From contig OX235263.1 in the NCBI GenBank assembly GCA_944472135.2, positions 16,289,517 through 16,353,516 of the forward strand: a DNA stretch of 64,000 bases, read 5' to 3'. The position numbers were made by a program, and so were the translations under genes. Shown piece by piece: positions 11,490 through 23,315 of the stretch. Each line of letters begins with the position of its first letter. Positions within the stretch are counted from its first letter, which is position 1. The DNA comes from Trichobilharzia regenti (lineage: Eukaryota; Platyhelminthes; Trematoda; Strigeidida; Schistosomatidae). Under the pieces are notes generated by a model. It saw nothing but the letters and a program-made list of their open reading frames with translations, searched no databases and was not told where the DNA came from.

Positions 11490-12343
11490 AGAAGCCTTGA
11501 AACTTAATAATTACCCGGATAAATTAGTCAAGAAATATGTAAGTAAATGTAAAAATAAAATAAAGAAGGATAACAGAGATAGTGATAATAATAATAATGA
11601 TAACAATAATAATAATGGTAGTAATAATAGTGATAATAATAATATTAATAACGACACCAAGAATAAGGAATGTAAATCATCAAAAGTAATTCCATACAAA
11701 GAAGGAACCTCGGAAGCCTTATGCAGAATTCTTAACAAGGCAGGAATAAAAGTGGCATTCAAACCCACAAACTCAATTAGAAACAGGCTTTGTCGGTTCA
11801 AGGATCCTGTAGAGCCATTAAAACAAAACAATTTAGTTTATCCAATACCCTGCAATGATTGTGAGGTCAAATTCGTAGGTCACACTAGTAGAACAGAGGC
11901 AGTCAGTCAGACTAGCCAAGCCTAAAAACCTAGCAAAATGTAGATTGGTTGACCCGAATAAGATAAGAAATATATAGAGTAGTTCAGCTATAGCACTCAC
12001 CACATGCAGTTACACACAACCATACAATAGGATGGGATAGGATGACAGTTTTAAAATCTAATGTCACAGGGTATAGGGAGAGATTGATAACAGAAGCTTT
12101 GTTTATCAAATCAACTGCAAATACATGTAATAGGAATGATTCAACACCTGTCCCAGGTATATGGAAAATTCTACTGCCCATACGACAAATAGGAGAAGAC
12201 AAAGAAAACTATAAAAATCAAACCTCGAAGTCGTGTGACGAAAATTGATATGATTATGAACAATAAATTGTTTTCGAAACGTCATCCAGTGTACAATACT
12301 GTTTCACTGTGTGATACATTTAATAAACAAACTAATATGGAAT
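11490..12343 (+). mobile_element. PLE-A copy, GIY-YIG part and 3' region
   Basis: The coding remnant (11497-11925) is followed by the PLE-A 3' region with GATGACAGTTTTAAAATC and GTCGTGTGACGAAAATTG. It is interrupted at 12344 by a foldback element and resumes after 12685 (ATAACTTACTACCACAGTGC). PLE-A shows an RT region at 36353-36757 and matching linker residues at 50546-50728. Confidence 0.75.
11497..11925 (+). pseudogene. PLE-A partial ORF: Asn/Asp-rich linker and GIY-YIG domain start
   Basis: The 142-codon frame runs KLNNYPDKLVKKY, a low-complexity Asn/Asp stretch coded by AAT and GAT repeats (residues about 26-57), then LCRILNKAGIKVAFKPTNS, RLCRFKDP and YPIPCNDCEVKFVGHTSR. The last block matches the start of a GIY-YIG endonuclease, in which PLEs have conserved cysteines. 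The frame stops shortly after, so the nuclease is truncated and the RT domain is missing. Confidence 0.75.
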
Positions 12344-12674
12344 TTGAATAAGGCATTAAGAAGACAAATTTCGCGAGAAGATATCATTTCGTAGTTTCTT
12401 TAAAACCGCTTTACAACTAACATGGTTAACAACGATAAAATGAAGCTCATGAAAATTACTCAGTTAAATAAAAACAAAAGTACAAAAGCATGATTGGTCA
12501 TTAGTATGTACTTTTGTTTTTATTTAACTGAGTAATTTTCATGAACTTTATTTTACCATTGTTAACCATGTTAGTTGTAAAGCGGTTTTAAAGAAACTAC
12601 GAAATGATGCCATTATCTCGCGAAATTTGTCTTCTTAATGCCTTATTCAAATTTATAAAAGGGACTAATTGTTT
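12344..12674. mobile_element. ORF-less foldback element with 11-base target duplication
   Basis: Two arms of about 142-146 bases (12341-12483 and 12508-12653) are near-perfect inverted repeats around a 24-base loop. A 21-base one-sided tail (12654-12674) follows the right arm. The whole is flanked by exact copies of TAATATGGAAT (12333-12343 and 12675-12685). The host sequence is a PLE-A copy, and the uninterrupted equivalent is near 6465. No ORF is present. The build is like the PLE inverted copies in this window. Confidence 0.82.
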
Positions 12675-12884
12675 TAATATGGAATAACTTACTACCACAG
12701 TGCCCGAGTTTTACACATATATGAACCGGTTACGTAATGTCAGATTGTAAGAGGAGGAAATGAAACATGTTTATAATGAAGATAAGATAAGATTAAGGGA
12801 TGATAAGAAAGGGGTTGAAAATATGAATAAGGTGTGGTGTAGAAGTCTTTAGTTGGTTATGTCTTAATAGGCCAAGGGAGGGAT

Positions 12885-13980
12885 AATCGCTGTGCAAACT
12901 TCTTTTGAATGCACAGTTAAGGTTTAGTGATTGGAATGTCTATCGCCTCAGCTGTTCGCAGTAGACGAATACGAAGTATATTAGAAAGATTCGGTGGGAT
13001 ACAACGAATCACTTTGAAGGCTTTCGTTTTCTCCTCTACATGACCACTATCAATTAAATGTGACAGAATTGAGTTATGGATTGTTTTTGTCTGTCCTTTA
13101 CCAAACCACGATGGGAGATGTTCACTAACACGTTGGCTAAGCTGTCTAGTAGTAGTGTCCCAACATAACTGTCACCGCAGGTGCAGTTGAACTGATAAAT
13201 ACATGTAGATGTGGCAAAACTATCAAGCTTATCCTTCGATTACGTCCCAATCATTCGTCGGCTTGAGAATGACAAACATAGGTGTGCTGCGTAAAATGTT
13301 CTACGTATACTCCTTGAAAGTCTTTGGAATAGAATCTCACTTGATAAGTCACCATTAAATTGTAACTTAATAAGTAGAGGTTTCTTATGTGCAGTCAGAG
13401 TCTCAGGTTTTTTCTCTGATGGTTTCATATATTGCCTAATGAAACTACTCGGATAGCCCATCTCCGTCAAGGAATCGTGAACATATATTCAAATTCCTTT
13501 TGTAAGAGATTATCCGTACATATATTCCTTGCTCTGCTCGCGAGACATTTTACAACATTCCTTTTATATTTAGTGGGCACGTAACTAAGGAAGTGTGTGT
13601 ACTGCCCTGTGAATGTGCTTTTTCTGTACACACTTCTCCCAAGTGACCCATCTTCTCTCCTACTTAGCAAGACATCCAGGAAATGTAGTTTATTTTCCTG
13701 CTCCTCTTCACAAGTAAAGGTGAATGAAGGATGGATGTTGTTGAATTTAAGTAACAATTCGTCTATGTTAACATTCTCATCAGCTAAGATCAATGTATCA
13801 TCGACATATCGGTAATACATAACCAAATCCTTGATGGTATCCTTCAATTTCCCGTTTTCAAGTTTTGCGAGAAAGAAGTCAGCTAATATTGGGCCTAATG
13901 TTGAACCCATAGCTATTCCATCTACTTGTCGATAGTATAAATAAATTCTCACAAATCCCATAATTCAAACAAACTATTCA
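12885..13980 (-). mobile_element. Penelope-like element PLE-G (RT and GIY-YIG)
   Basis: The minus strand reads PLE RT motifs and a GIY-YIG domain. In order: GIAMGSTLGPILADFFLAKLE, RYVDDTL, LHFLDVLLSRR, VYRKSTFTGQYTHF, then after frame changes KLQFNGDLSSEIL, YQFNCTCGDSYVG, and the C-terminal block LIDSGHVEEKTKAFKVI ending near LCIQKKFAQRLSLPWP. The 164-codon part 13467-13961 is the longest open piece. The N-terminal domain is missing. Bases 12686-12884 hold a PLE-A remnant and unassigned sequence. Confidence 0.85.
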
Positions 13981-14279
13981 ACTGGCTCATGTATTTAGTT
14001 TTACACAAGCAAAAGAGCTGCCCAACACTTCTGTACCCAAATCATACACAGGTGAGACATTAATTACTGCTGTAAATTAAGGGAAATGTATACACATTTC
14101 TTTATTTAGTTATTTACCGTTTTTTTGAGACATTCAGGATTTTGTTCCCAAAGCAATACATGTACATATTTGTATCCACAGAGTGAAATCCATTAGAGTA
14201 ACACTGAAAAGCACGAGTACTAAACATTTGTTTCGTTTGAGTTTGACATATTTTAGCAGTACTCACTCATTGCGGTTTG

Positions 14280-14600
14280 AACCAAGGACCTTCCGGTGTC
14301 AGTGTCTATAATTGTAGTGAGACATTGTGACCACTGAAGTCCAGCAGGTCGAGCATAAGGACATAGGCTCTCCCATGTCATTGGTGAGTGTTCGCACTGA
14401 AATCATCAATTTGCAGAAATTTGGAATCTATAGACTGTCCATTTGATCGCGTCTCAGTCTTTGAATAGTATACAAGCTTGCCTTTTGACTAGAATCTGTT
14501 GGATAAGGATTTCGGTGCGCATTAATCATGAAGAGTCTGCAACTAAGACAAAAGTGTTGTTCAGTGCCTCGTGGATTTCAATGGTTCTCTAAGTAACATT
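14280..14600. repeat. Interspersed repeat R1
   Basis: It shares GTAGTGAGACATTGTGACCA, AGTCCAGCAGGTCG, TGGATTTCAATGGTTCTCTAA and neighbouring blocks with 7690-7980 and 1560-1720. It is non-coding. The regions on both sides (13981-14279 and 14601-15165) show no gene or known element; the short minus-strand ORF at 14843-15040 has no recognisable content. Confidence 0.5.
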
Positions 14601-15169
14601 ATTCTGTGATGAAATGTGAAATATATATGAAATCCCTAAAAAACTATCTACTGACAAAAAATATACACCCTATGGCTGAGTTCGTTTGAATTCTAATTAG
14701 TGTCACATAAATTCAGTCATTAACAACAACAATGACAGTGGGAAAAACTAATAAATGGTTCAAAATATTTCATTGTTCGTTGCAGCTGAAAAGATACTGA
14801 AGAAAGAGAAGTAGAAGTGAGCCAGAAATTATGTACGCTACCTTAAAAAAAGAAGCCATAATTATCCGTAAACTTGCACGTCGAGTTTTTATCGGGAGAA
14901 ATGCGACCTAATATTAAGCATTTTATGACAGATAAAAGCATTAGACAAAAGAAAAAACTGGGTAATTTTTTTCTGATTTGAGTATCGTAAGGCTGTTGAG
15001 GGAATACAAATGGTTTTAATGGGAAACCATTATTCATCATAGCCTAAAGTCTTAGTGGGTTGGTTTAAGTCTACTGATGTAGGATGCTCTGAGTCAGCAG
15101 ATGAAGAAATCTCTCTCTTTTGAGGAAGACACCGATTGAAAATATTAAGCTATTCACATGCTTTATAGA

Positions 15170-15985
15170 TTATTATTATTATTCTCTTGGGCACCTGGTG
15201 GAACACAGGACTTCAACTGCACATCTCCATTTGCCACTTCTGTCTTCTGCTGTACTTTTCACCTCCATCCATCTTGGTCCATACTCTTTAAACTCATCTT
15301 CACACGATCTCCTTCATGTCACCCACACATGACGTCCCACTCGTCGCCTCCCTTTCGGCCTGGTTCCACTCAAGCAATGGCCTGACGCGCAAGCGATGTC
15401 ACCCAGAGGCCTCCTCAGCCAGTGTCCAATCAATGCATTTCAATCCGTTTCTCCTGCATATTTTTGGGCGATTGCTTCTTGTTTTGTTTGTTAGCGCCCA
15501 TAGTTTCTTGTTGGTGATTGTTTCTGGCCCGGCCATCCGAACTTCAGTAAACAGCCAGCGAAGAAAGTTGTTGATAAAGGTCTGAAATAGCCTGTTGGAA
15601 ATATTCTTTGTGACCCGCCCGCCAAGTGTCTGATCCGTTCTGTATAGAAGAACTGACTGACTTGACGTTGTTTGTATTGAAAACCTGACTGAATTTTGTT
15701 GTTGATTCTGGCTGAGTAACGAAGATCTCCAGATTGGTTTCAGGTTGATGAGTATGTGTTTCTCGCTTGATTTGTCATCCTCGTCGGTTCCGCGTGTAGT
15801 TGAGACAATGCTCCCTAGATAAGTGAATGAAGCAACCTCTTTCAAATCTTTCCTGTTGATGGTGATCGGCGCTGGATGTTGCCTTTTTTGTTGTCGTTGG
15901 TTGGTTGGTTATTTTCATAACCTCTGTCTTGTCTATGTTTACCTGGAATCCAAATATCAGTGGTTGACGTTCTGAATTCATCTGT
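15170..15985 (-). mobile_element. RTE-1 3' fragment
   Basis: It matches the 3' third of the main RTE-1 copy in order on the minus strand: the tail CCTGTGTTCCACCAGGTGCC, the C-terminal region, FINNFLRWL, SQSVLLYRT and VASFTYLGSIVSTT, and a short block around NIDKTEVMKITNQP. Several small insertions duplicate bases relative to the main copy, so it is frameshifted throughout. Bases 15990-16260 contain nothing recognisable. Confidence 0.8.
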
Positions 15986-16263
15986 AAGCTGCAGTATGCA
16001 CCAATAAAACACAAAAATGAATATAAGAAAAATTGAGAAAAATAATACGGAGTGTATAGGTGTATAGGTTCGACATAAGACCAAGAGAGCAATAATGGAT
16101 GGACCTGCTTCTTTTGTATTCACAGCCCTCATTGTCTTAGACGAGTTTCAGTCGCTTGTGCTGTTTACGGAGTTTGGCAGCAAGAGTCTTTTGGTAATCA
16201 TTTTGGTACCTGAATGATAATAGATAAAGACACTTTAATGCTTGCTAGCTAGCTTCATGGCCT

Positions 16264-16495
16264 GTGCGTTGGTGGCACAATGATAGAATGCTTGCCAGCC
16301 GTGCAGGTGGTTCGGGGTTATATCGCCAGCTGACACGCCACTTGACTTCACTAAGCTAGTAATAGGACTGGCAAAGTGGGAAGGTTGGGCATGATACTAG
16401 CAACTCCATCCTGCAAAAATGAACACCAATGCTACTGAAACTTCAAGCCTACAGCTGAAGCCCTACGTTTAACTGGGATCGTACAGGATCGTACA
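16264..16495 (+). mobile_element. SINE-A copy
   Basis: The tRNA-like head (GTGCGTTGGTGGCACAATGA) is diverged, with a mutated B box (CGGGGTTATATCGCC). The body has AATAGGACTGGCAAAGTGGG, GGGCATGATACTAGCAAC and CCATCCTGCAAAAAT. The tail is GAAGCCCTACGTTTAACTGG with a short duplicated GGATCGTACA. Confidence 0.75.
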
Positions 16496-16499
16496 AGCT

Positions 16500-17525
16500 T
16501 CTTAGCTTGTTTGAACTAGATGATATAATATAGAACTGCTGATAGTTTTAAATACACTTTTTTGATGTGGTTGTGTTTTTTGAGCTGGCTACTTAATTTG
16601 CAAAGCTTCATCGCCCTACAAGGCAACATCTTCAGCCCATACTTCAATTCAAATGAAGTGAGCTTTCAAGTTTCTCCATGAGTTTATTATTCATCTCTCC
16701 TGGTGAGCTTCATTGTCGTGATTGGTTGCTTTAGAGTTTTTTCACACCTTGTAGGTTACTTGTCGTATTGGAAATGATTGTTTCTTTGGCTTGAACTTTG
16801 ACCCATTGTGTCTAAAGCGTCTTTCTTATCGGTTGATAAATTTTGTGTATCTCGAAGTGTCTATAGACTGATGACTCACTGGAATGCCAAGCGGGTTTCT
16901 AAAAATTCTCTAGGATCCTTGGCCTTTCCTCTGTCTAATATTTGAAGCCTGACTGTCCCAGTCGAGTTGATGTCCGTGGTCGACAACCATGGCCGTCAAA
17001 AGACATGACATCTACTCCCTCATATCACTACATACAGATAACCACGGAGGATTTTTAGAATCTTGACATTCCAGTGAATCATCAGTCTATAGACACATCG
17101 AGATACACAAAATTTATCAACCGATAAGAAAGACGCTTTAGACACAATGGGTCAAAGTTCAAGCCAAAGAAACAATCATTTCCAATACGACAAGTAACCT
17201 ACAAGGTGTGAAAAAACTCTAAAGCAACCAATCACGACAATGAAGCCCACCAGGAGAGATGAATAATAAACTCATGGAGAAACTTGAAAGCTCACTTCAT
17301 TTGAATTGAAGTATGGGCTGAAGATGTTGCCTTGTAGGGCGATGAAGGCTTTGCAAATTAATTAGCCAGCTCAAAAAACACAACCACATCAAATCATCCA
17401 CCTGAGCTACAAATCGTCTTTATCGTATCTGAATACCCCTTTATTTAGCCACACTGTGAAGGGGTTGTAGTTAAAACCGTCAACAGTTCTATATTGAATC
17501 ATCGAGTTCAATCAGGCCACAGAGC
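16500..17525. mobile_element. PLE-B inverted (snap-back) copy
   Basis: The left part (16553-16985) and the right part (16990-17525) are inverted copies of one PLE-B 3' region. Examples are TTGATAAATTTTGTGTATCT on the left and AGATACACAAAATTTATCAA on the right, and GATGTGGTTGTGTTTTTTGA on the left and its complement at 17375-17395. The coding remnant between them is tiny. The outermost bases (TATAGAACTG.TGA) also pair, so the arms reach at least 16510 and 17510. Confidence 0.8.
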
Positions 17526-17594
17526 TAGATAGCATTGAAGAGCATTCATCAATCATCATTTCGATAACAAAACGTCATCAAAACACTGCAAACA

Positions 17595-17860
17595 TTATAG
17601 ACTAATAAAATTTGCTTGAAGACGTCGAAGCTCAGCATGCAAATGTAGCAGGCATCTTTTAATTACAGCTTGAATCCAATAACGTATTTTTGATACAAGT
17701 ATGGAATTTTCAGCATGTGATATCGGTAGCCCTAATTTTGCAGGCCGACTATTGATAATAGATGTGTGCCGGCAGGGGATCGAACCTTGGACCATGTGCA
17801 TGGTCGGCAAGAGTTTTAACCACTGTGCCACCGACGCATGCAGTCGCATTTATTTTCACG
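17595..17860 (-). mobile_element. tRNA-derived SINE, SINE-B type
   Basis: On the minus strand the head TGCGTCGGTGGCACAGTGGT is followed by a B-box-like GGTTCGATCCCCTGCC, then the SINE-B body GGCCTGCAAAATTAGGGCTA also present at 1345-1380. The minus ORF of 84 codons lies inside it and is not a gene. Confidence 0.8.
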
Positions 17861-17945
17861 GGAATTAGAGGAAGCGAATTAGAGAAGTACATCAGCCGGG
17901 AATCGAACCCCGAACCACATGCGTGGTTGGCGAGCATATATATAT
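17861..17945 (-). mobile_element. Second tRNA-like SINE head, truncated
   Basis: Directly upstream (minus sense) of the SINE-B copy lies another tRNA-like half: GCTCGCCAACCACGCATG and GGGGTTCGATTCCCGGCTGA, a good B box. It is cut by a TA repeat at 17936-17950, where the A box should begin. It suggests tandem or nested SINE insertion. Bases 17951-18514 hold nothing recognised. Confidence 0.6.
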
Positions 17946-18514
17946 ATATGTATGTATAATTTTACTACCTGATGACGAAGTTATCGGAAAAAATGTTGTT
18001 TGTTCATTAACCATGATTTGATTGGCGGAAATGTGAAGCATTTGTTAAAATCCGCTACATTGGGCTAACTGACAAAGGGGATATATTTTATTGCCATCGA
18101 AGAATCGAAATGTTCATATTTAAATTATGCATATAAATGTCATCAGAAAACACTTTTTGTAACGATTTTCAATTTAGCCGTATGTACTAACTACTTGAGT
18201 CCTAGCAATAGTTCATATTTCATCCATTGAATATTCTTCAAGTGAGAAAATGTGACAGATAAAATGTATGATAAATTAACTTGGTTGCTTCAGACATCTG
18301 TAGGATTTTTCAAAAGTGAAGCAGATCTGAATGTAAAGTTTTTTTTCGGCTCAATGTTGCAAATACTTAACATTCTAATTGCAAAATATCGATTCACAGT
18401 ATGCAAATTTAATAAAACGTTTACATTAGTTTGATAAATTTCATTCAAACGTAGGCTTTTGATTTCATAACTTCAAAATTTCAATGACTTTGCGTAAAAT
18501 AGACTAACTTTAGT

Positions 18515-19090
18515 GATATAAGTATAAAACTTGGCCGCTGACTGTGGTAGATTATAACTGCATTATAGATAAGATTTTATTTTGATTGATGAATCACACC
18601 GTGTTATACAGTAGGTAATATTAACTGATGACCACATTTAGACTGCAAGCTATTGCCAATCATAATCATATCAAGTCACTCACTCATACAACGTTTTACT
18701 TCATTTATATACATGAGTGAAAATTGATGATAAGACATTTGAATAAAAATCAATATAAGAGAATGTACATTCGGAAATAATAATATGAGTGTTATCAATC
18801 CGGTACACTTAGATGGAAAATAAGATGTTTTTATAGTCAGAATAAGTAACTTGTTAGGATGTTGTGATGTACATGAATTGAAATTTAATTTTAAGATTGT
18901 TTATTATCCTCCTGTGATTTGACTGACTGACTGGTGGTGATATTATCTTCCTTGCATATCTCTGGTTTTTGTATTGAGTCATTTCTGTTGCATGTTGGGT
19001 GTAGACTTGTTGAACCAGGATTCAGTAATCAATCCCTCTTCACCTAGTTATATTAATTCCTAGAATTTAATGCATGCAGTGCAAGCGCTG
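18515..19090 (-). mobile_element. PLE-A 3' fragment
   Basis: The stretch starts AAGTATAAAACTTGG and contains ATAAGATTTTATTTTGATTG, TCATAATCATATCAAG, GAATGTACATTCGGAAATAA and GATTCAGTAATCAATCCCTC. The same order is found at 49737-50290 and 35305-35740. It carries the terminal repeat and part of the 3' region only. Confidence 0.7.
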
Positions 19091-19094
19091 AGGA

Positions 19095-19925
19095 TATTAC
19101 TAATTAATTTGCGAAGATTTCATCGCTTACTAGGTGACATCTTCAGCGCATTCTCCAATTCGTTGATGTGAGCTTTTAGATTTCTCCACGAGTTTGTTAA
19201 TCTTATCTCCTGATGACCTTGGACTTGACTGCTACTTGTGGTATTGGAACTGATTGTTTCATTGACTTGAACTTTGACCCTTTGTGTGTGAGGTTTCTTT
19301 CTTATCGGTGATAAATTTTGTCTATCTCGATGTATCTATTGATCGATGATTCACTGGAACGCCAGGTAGGCTTCTAAAAATTCTCTATCATACTTGATGT
19401 TTCCTCTGTCTAATATTTGAAGGCTGGTTGTCCCAGTCGAATTGATGTCCGTGGTTGTCTGTATGTAGTGATATGAGTGATGGAGTCGATGTCACGTCAT
19501 TTGACGGTTAGCTTATGTTCGTGGATATGAAGACGGAGAGGACGTCCACTTTGACCAATGTAGCGTTTTTCGCAGCTGTTACAAAAAAAAGAAACACTAC
19601 ATTGGCCAAAGTATTCGTCTGCCTATCCACGATAATAAGCTGGCCGACAAACGATATGATACACACTTCATCATTCATATCACTACATACAGACAACCAC
19701 GGACATCAATTTGACTGGGACAACCAGCCTTCAAATATTAGACAGAGGAAACATCAAGTATGATAAAGAATTTTTAGAAGCCTACCTGGCATTCCAGTGA
19801 CTCATCGATCACTAGATACATCGAGATAGATAAAATTTATCAACCGATAAGAAAGAAACCTCACACACAAAGGGTCAAAGTTCAAGTCAAATCAGTTCCA
19901 ATACAAATAACCTAGAAGGTATCTT
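19095..19925. mobile_element. PLE-B inverted copy centred on its GIY-YIG coding region
   Basis: The left half (19095-19577) reads PLE-B on the minus strand and the right half (about 19586-19925) on the plus strand, meeting at an A-rich centre. Both halves contain the same endonuclease start, with the complement of CTACATTGG(C/T)CAAAGT at 19546-19562 and CACTACATTGGCCAAAGT at 19595-19612. The distal left end holds the terminal repeat (GACATCTTCAGCGC); the right end is truncated after GATAAGAAAGAAACC and a short extra piece. Confidence 0.8.
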
Positions 19926-20019
19926 GGAATAATTCGAACTTCTGATTTCTCCTGCTCTTCCCATGTCTTAACGGTCTCGAGTAAAATATTCCGCCTGACA
20001 CTTTAAATTAAGAAGTTAA

Positions 20020-20369
20020 GACACTCGGGTATAACTCAACCCCTCATCTTACAGTTTGTCAGCTCTTGCATCCTACCTATTCTTCTTTATTGTTCACCCT
20101 TATTCTTTCCTGGTTTGCTTAAAAAGGAGTATGTCACAATTCGTAGAATGCTGAAGACTGTCAGTAGGGTGAGTGGCGTCCCAGTGGACCACATAGTTAA
20201 CGTCGTTGTCGATAAGCAATTGACGTCGTGCAATAAATTTGCTAGAGGGATTTTGTCTGACTTGGAGCATCCACTTTACCCTCAGATTTTACCTTGCATC
20301 TCCTCAGGTAGAAAAAGATGTAAATTCAAAAACTGTATACTCGCACGACTAAGTATAAACATTCTATGA
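20020..20369 (+). pseudogene. CR1 reverse transcriptase C-terminus
   Basis: The frame from about 20115 reads KKEYVTIRRMLKTVSRVSGVP, CNKFARGILSDLEHPLYPQI and LPCISSGRKR, matching the C-terminal block of CR1 LINEs in schistosomes. It follows directly on remnants of the block YIKKLRxSGITQP near 19990-20040. The catalytic core is absent, so this is a 5'-truncated copy. Confidence 0.75.
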
Positions 20370-20507
20370 TGTCATACTTGGCATGCATTTTATGTGATGA
20401 AAACACTGTTAGGCAAGAATTAACTAACCTTTTTTCATCTTGTAAATAAACAACTTCCTCCATCCATCCGTCCTTATATACCTTCAAGTTTTACTTTTAC
20501 TATTTCT

Positions 20508-22946
20508 TTTTATCGACGAAATCATCTTCAGAAGGTGGCTGTACAGTCGTATTTATACTTAGAAAAATGTATAGTGGTCTATTATTGAGTAATAGGGGGT
20601 GACATAATTGCTGTAATTAATCATAAGTGGCTTTAGAGGTGAAAATTAAAAGTTGTAAATTACATGGTACTCGACAGAACAAAGATAGAAGTTAGAAAAG
20701 GTTAAAATTGCTCTTGAGTGAGAATAAAGTTATTAGAGTGTCAATTTAACAAGTGTGAAGAAGGTGTGAAAATATATGAAATTGATAATAGTGAATTAAT
20801 TATTAAAGCAAAAGCAAACTAAAATTAAAATTAAAGATTCAGAACAAAATCAAAAATATATTTTACAGGGAACGATTAGTGATTAGGTTAAGACCAAGGT
20901 AGAATAAGAGACTGGACAAACTTTTTCTGTATACTGAGATCAGGGTTGTATTGATGTATTGCCAGCGCCTCCGCCATACACAAAAGCCGGAACCTGACGC
21001 CTTTTGTACAATTTGGCTTCACTTTGTAGATGATGTTGAAAGACGACTCTGGTGGAGCTACGTGGCCTGAGTTCACCAAATGCTCGAGAATTGAGCTAGT
21101 AATTGTCTTTTATTGTCCCTTTGTTAACCATGCCGGATAATGTTCAGAGATGCGTTTGGAAAGCGTGCGCTTTGTGCGGCCAATATAACTTGCTCCACAC
21201 GAGCATGTGAATTTATAAACACACATTGAGGTGGCCCAAAGCGGCAGCTTATCCTTCACACATCCGTTGATCATTTGTCGGCTGTAGAAATTGATACGTA
21301 GCTCAGCCATAAAGAAGGCTTTCCTCAGTGATCTGCGTAAGCGATTCTTCAAGATCTCAGCTGCAGTATCACCTTTAAATTCAACACTCATAAAGAGCAG
21401 TTTCTTCGGCACAGTCTGAATTCTTTCATGCTTTTCTCTTAACTTCATGTTTTTCCCGATGAATCTTGGAGGATATCCATTCTCTATGAGAACTTGTCTG
21501 AGTCGCTCCAATTCCCCATCGATTGTATCACTTGAACATATCCTCCTTATTCTTGAGGATAAGGAATGGATCAAATTTCTCTTTCTTCTTAAAGGGACCC
21601 AGCTATGGAAATTTGTGTACTGACCATTCCATGTTGGTTTCCTGTAGATCGATCTTTGAAGAGACCCATCAGATCTCCTCTTTAGAAAAACATCCAAAAA
21701 GTGGAATTCCGAGTTAATCTCTGATTCCGACGTGAATTTGATGGCATGATGGCAGCTGTTGAACTCCTTAGTTATCAATTCGATGTCAGTGTTGTCGTCA
21801 CATATGATGAAAGTATCATCTATGTATCTTAGGTACAGATGGAAACTGTCGATAGTAGGCCGTAAAATACTATTCTCCAAACTGGCCAAGAAGCAGTCTG
21901 CAAGTAAAGGACCCAATGGTGACCCCATTGCTACTCCATCTCTTTGTCTATAAATCGTGTTGTTGAACTTGAATTGGGCATTTAGAGTGCACCTCAAAAG
22001 TAGGTCCTTTAAGTAGTGGATCGGAACACATACGTCCACAATATTATCCTCAATGAATTCGCATATAAAGCAGATAGTTTCAGTGAGCGGAACGTTGGTG
22101 AAAAGCGAAGCAACATCCATAGATAACATTTTTTTCCCTTATACATTAGCATCATTTATTGAGTCGACGAATTCAAACGAATCAGAAACACTATGCTTGC
22201 AGAGGTTATTTCTGATAGGTAGGAGGATTTCTGTGAGCCATTTGGCAGTAGCATGATATGGGGAATTTTTCATGTCCAAGATTGGACGTAGTGGCACGTT
22301 CTCTTTGTGCACTTTCGGCAGACCATATAAACTGGGAATCACGGAACCGGAGGGTCGTATTTGCTCGAATACTTCAGAGCTAATAATCGACTCGTTCTTC
22401 ATATTCTTCAACATTTGTGTTATCTTGCTTTCAGTACATCAATACAACCCTGATCTCTGTATACAGAAAAAGTTTGTCCAGTCTCTTGTTCTACCTTGGT
22501 CTTAACCTAATCACTAATCGTTCCCTGTAAAATATATTTTTGATTTTGTTCTGAATCTTTAATTTTAATTTTAGTTTGCTTTTGCTTTAATAATTAATTC
22601 ACTATTATCAATTTCATATATTTTCACACCTTCTTCACACTTGTTAAATTGACACTCTAATAACTTTATTCTCACTCAAGAGCAATTTCAACCTTTTCTA
22701 ACTTCTATCTTTGTTCTGTCGAGTACCATGTAATTTACAACTTTTAATTTTCACCTCTAAAGCCACTTATGATTAACTACAGCATTATGTCACCCCCTAT
22801 TACTCAATAATAGACCACTATACATTTTTCTAAGTATAAATACGACTGTACAGCCACCCTCTGAAGATGATTTCGTCGATAAGGAAAATTTTCTTCGCTG
22901 AATCTGCATTTTATTTTCTTCATGACTCAATGGGTATTTTCCGTGA
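20508..22946 (-). mobile_element. PLE-C insertion with long inverted ends and 13-base target duplication
   Basis: The element is bounded by exact copies of TTTTACTATTTCT (20495-20507 and 22947-22959). Its two ends (20514-20980 and about 22425-22878) are near-perfect inverted repeats of about 450 bases. These include the last 25 codons of the ORF and the 3' region up to CTGAAGATGATTTCGTCG. A 68-base one-sided tail lies between the right arm and the target copy. The minus-strand ORF lies between the arms. It interrupts a CR1 3' UTR. Confidence 0.88.
20888..22414 (-). pseudogene. PLE-C ORF: Penelope RT fused to GIY-YIG endonuclease, two in-frame stops
   Basis: The frame from 22414 to 20888 is continuous except for two in-frame TAA codons (22139-22141 and 21110-21112). 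Motifs in order: SLYGLPKVHKENVPLRPI, MDVASLFTNVPL, GVAMGSPLGPLLADCFLASLE, RYIDDTFI (catalytic YxDD), FHFLDVFLKRRSDGSL, YRKPTWNGQYTNFHSW, then CVYKFTCSCGASYIGRTKRT (GIY-YIG with paired Cys), and IQKKFVQSLILPWS at the end. The PLE N-terminal domain is missing. It is the best-preserved PLE here. Confidence 0.93.
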
Positions 22947-23315
22947 TTTTACTATTTCTATTATATTCATGGTCCTGTTGCTTCTTTGTTTTACTCTCAT
23001 AATTGAAAACACCAACTTATCTCTATGATTGCTGTAATCTTTGTTTTTACCCTCACCATATCATGTAAAGAGAAGATTATATTCAATATTTTTAAACATG
23101 CTAGGATTCCCATACTGCGTCGACGATACTGTGTGAAACAAGCCCGCGGCAATTTTCACTTCTATTATTATTGTTACTTTACCTGTTATCATTACTACTA
23201 TTTTCATTCTGTATGTTGCATGTTTTTGACACTACCTCTATTATAAATGTGGGAAATTTTCTGTGTGATTAATTTTTATTTATAATTTGAGTAAATTAGA
23301 TGCAATATTGTGATT

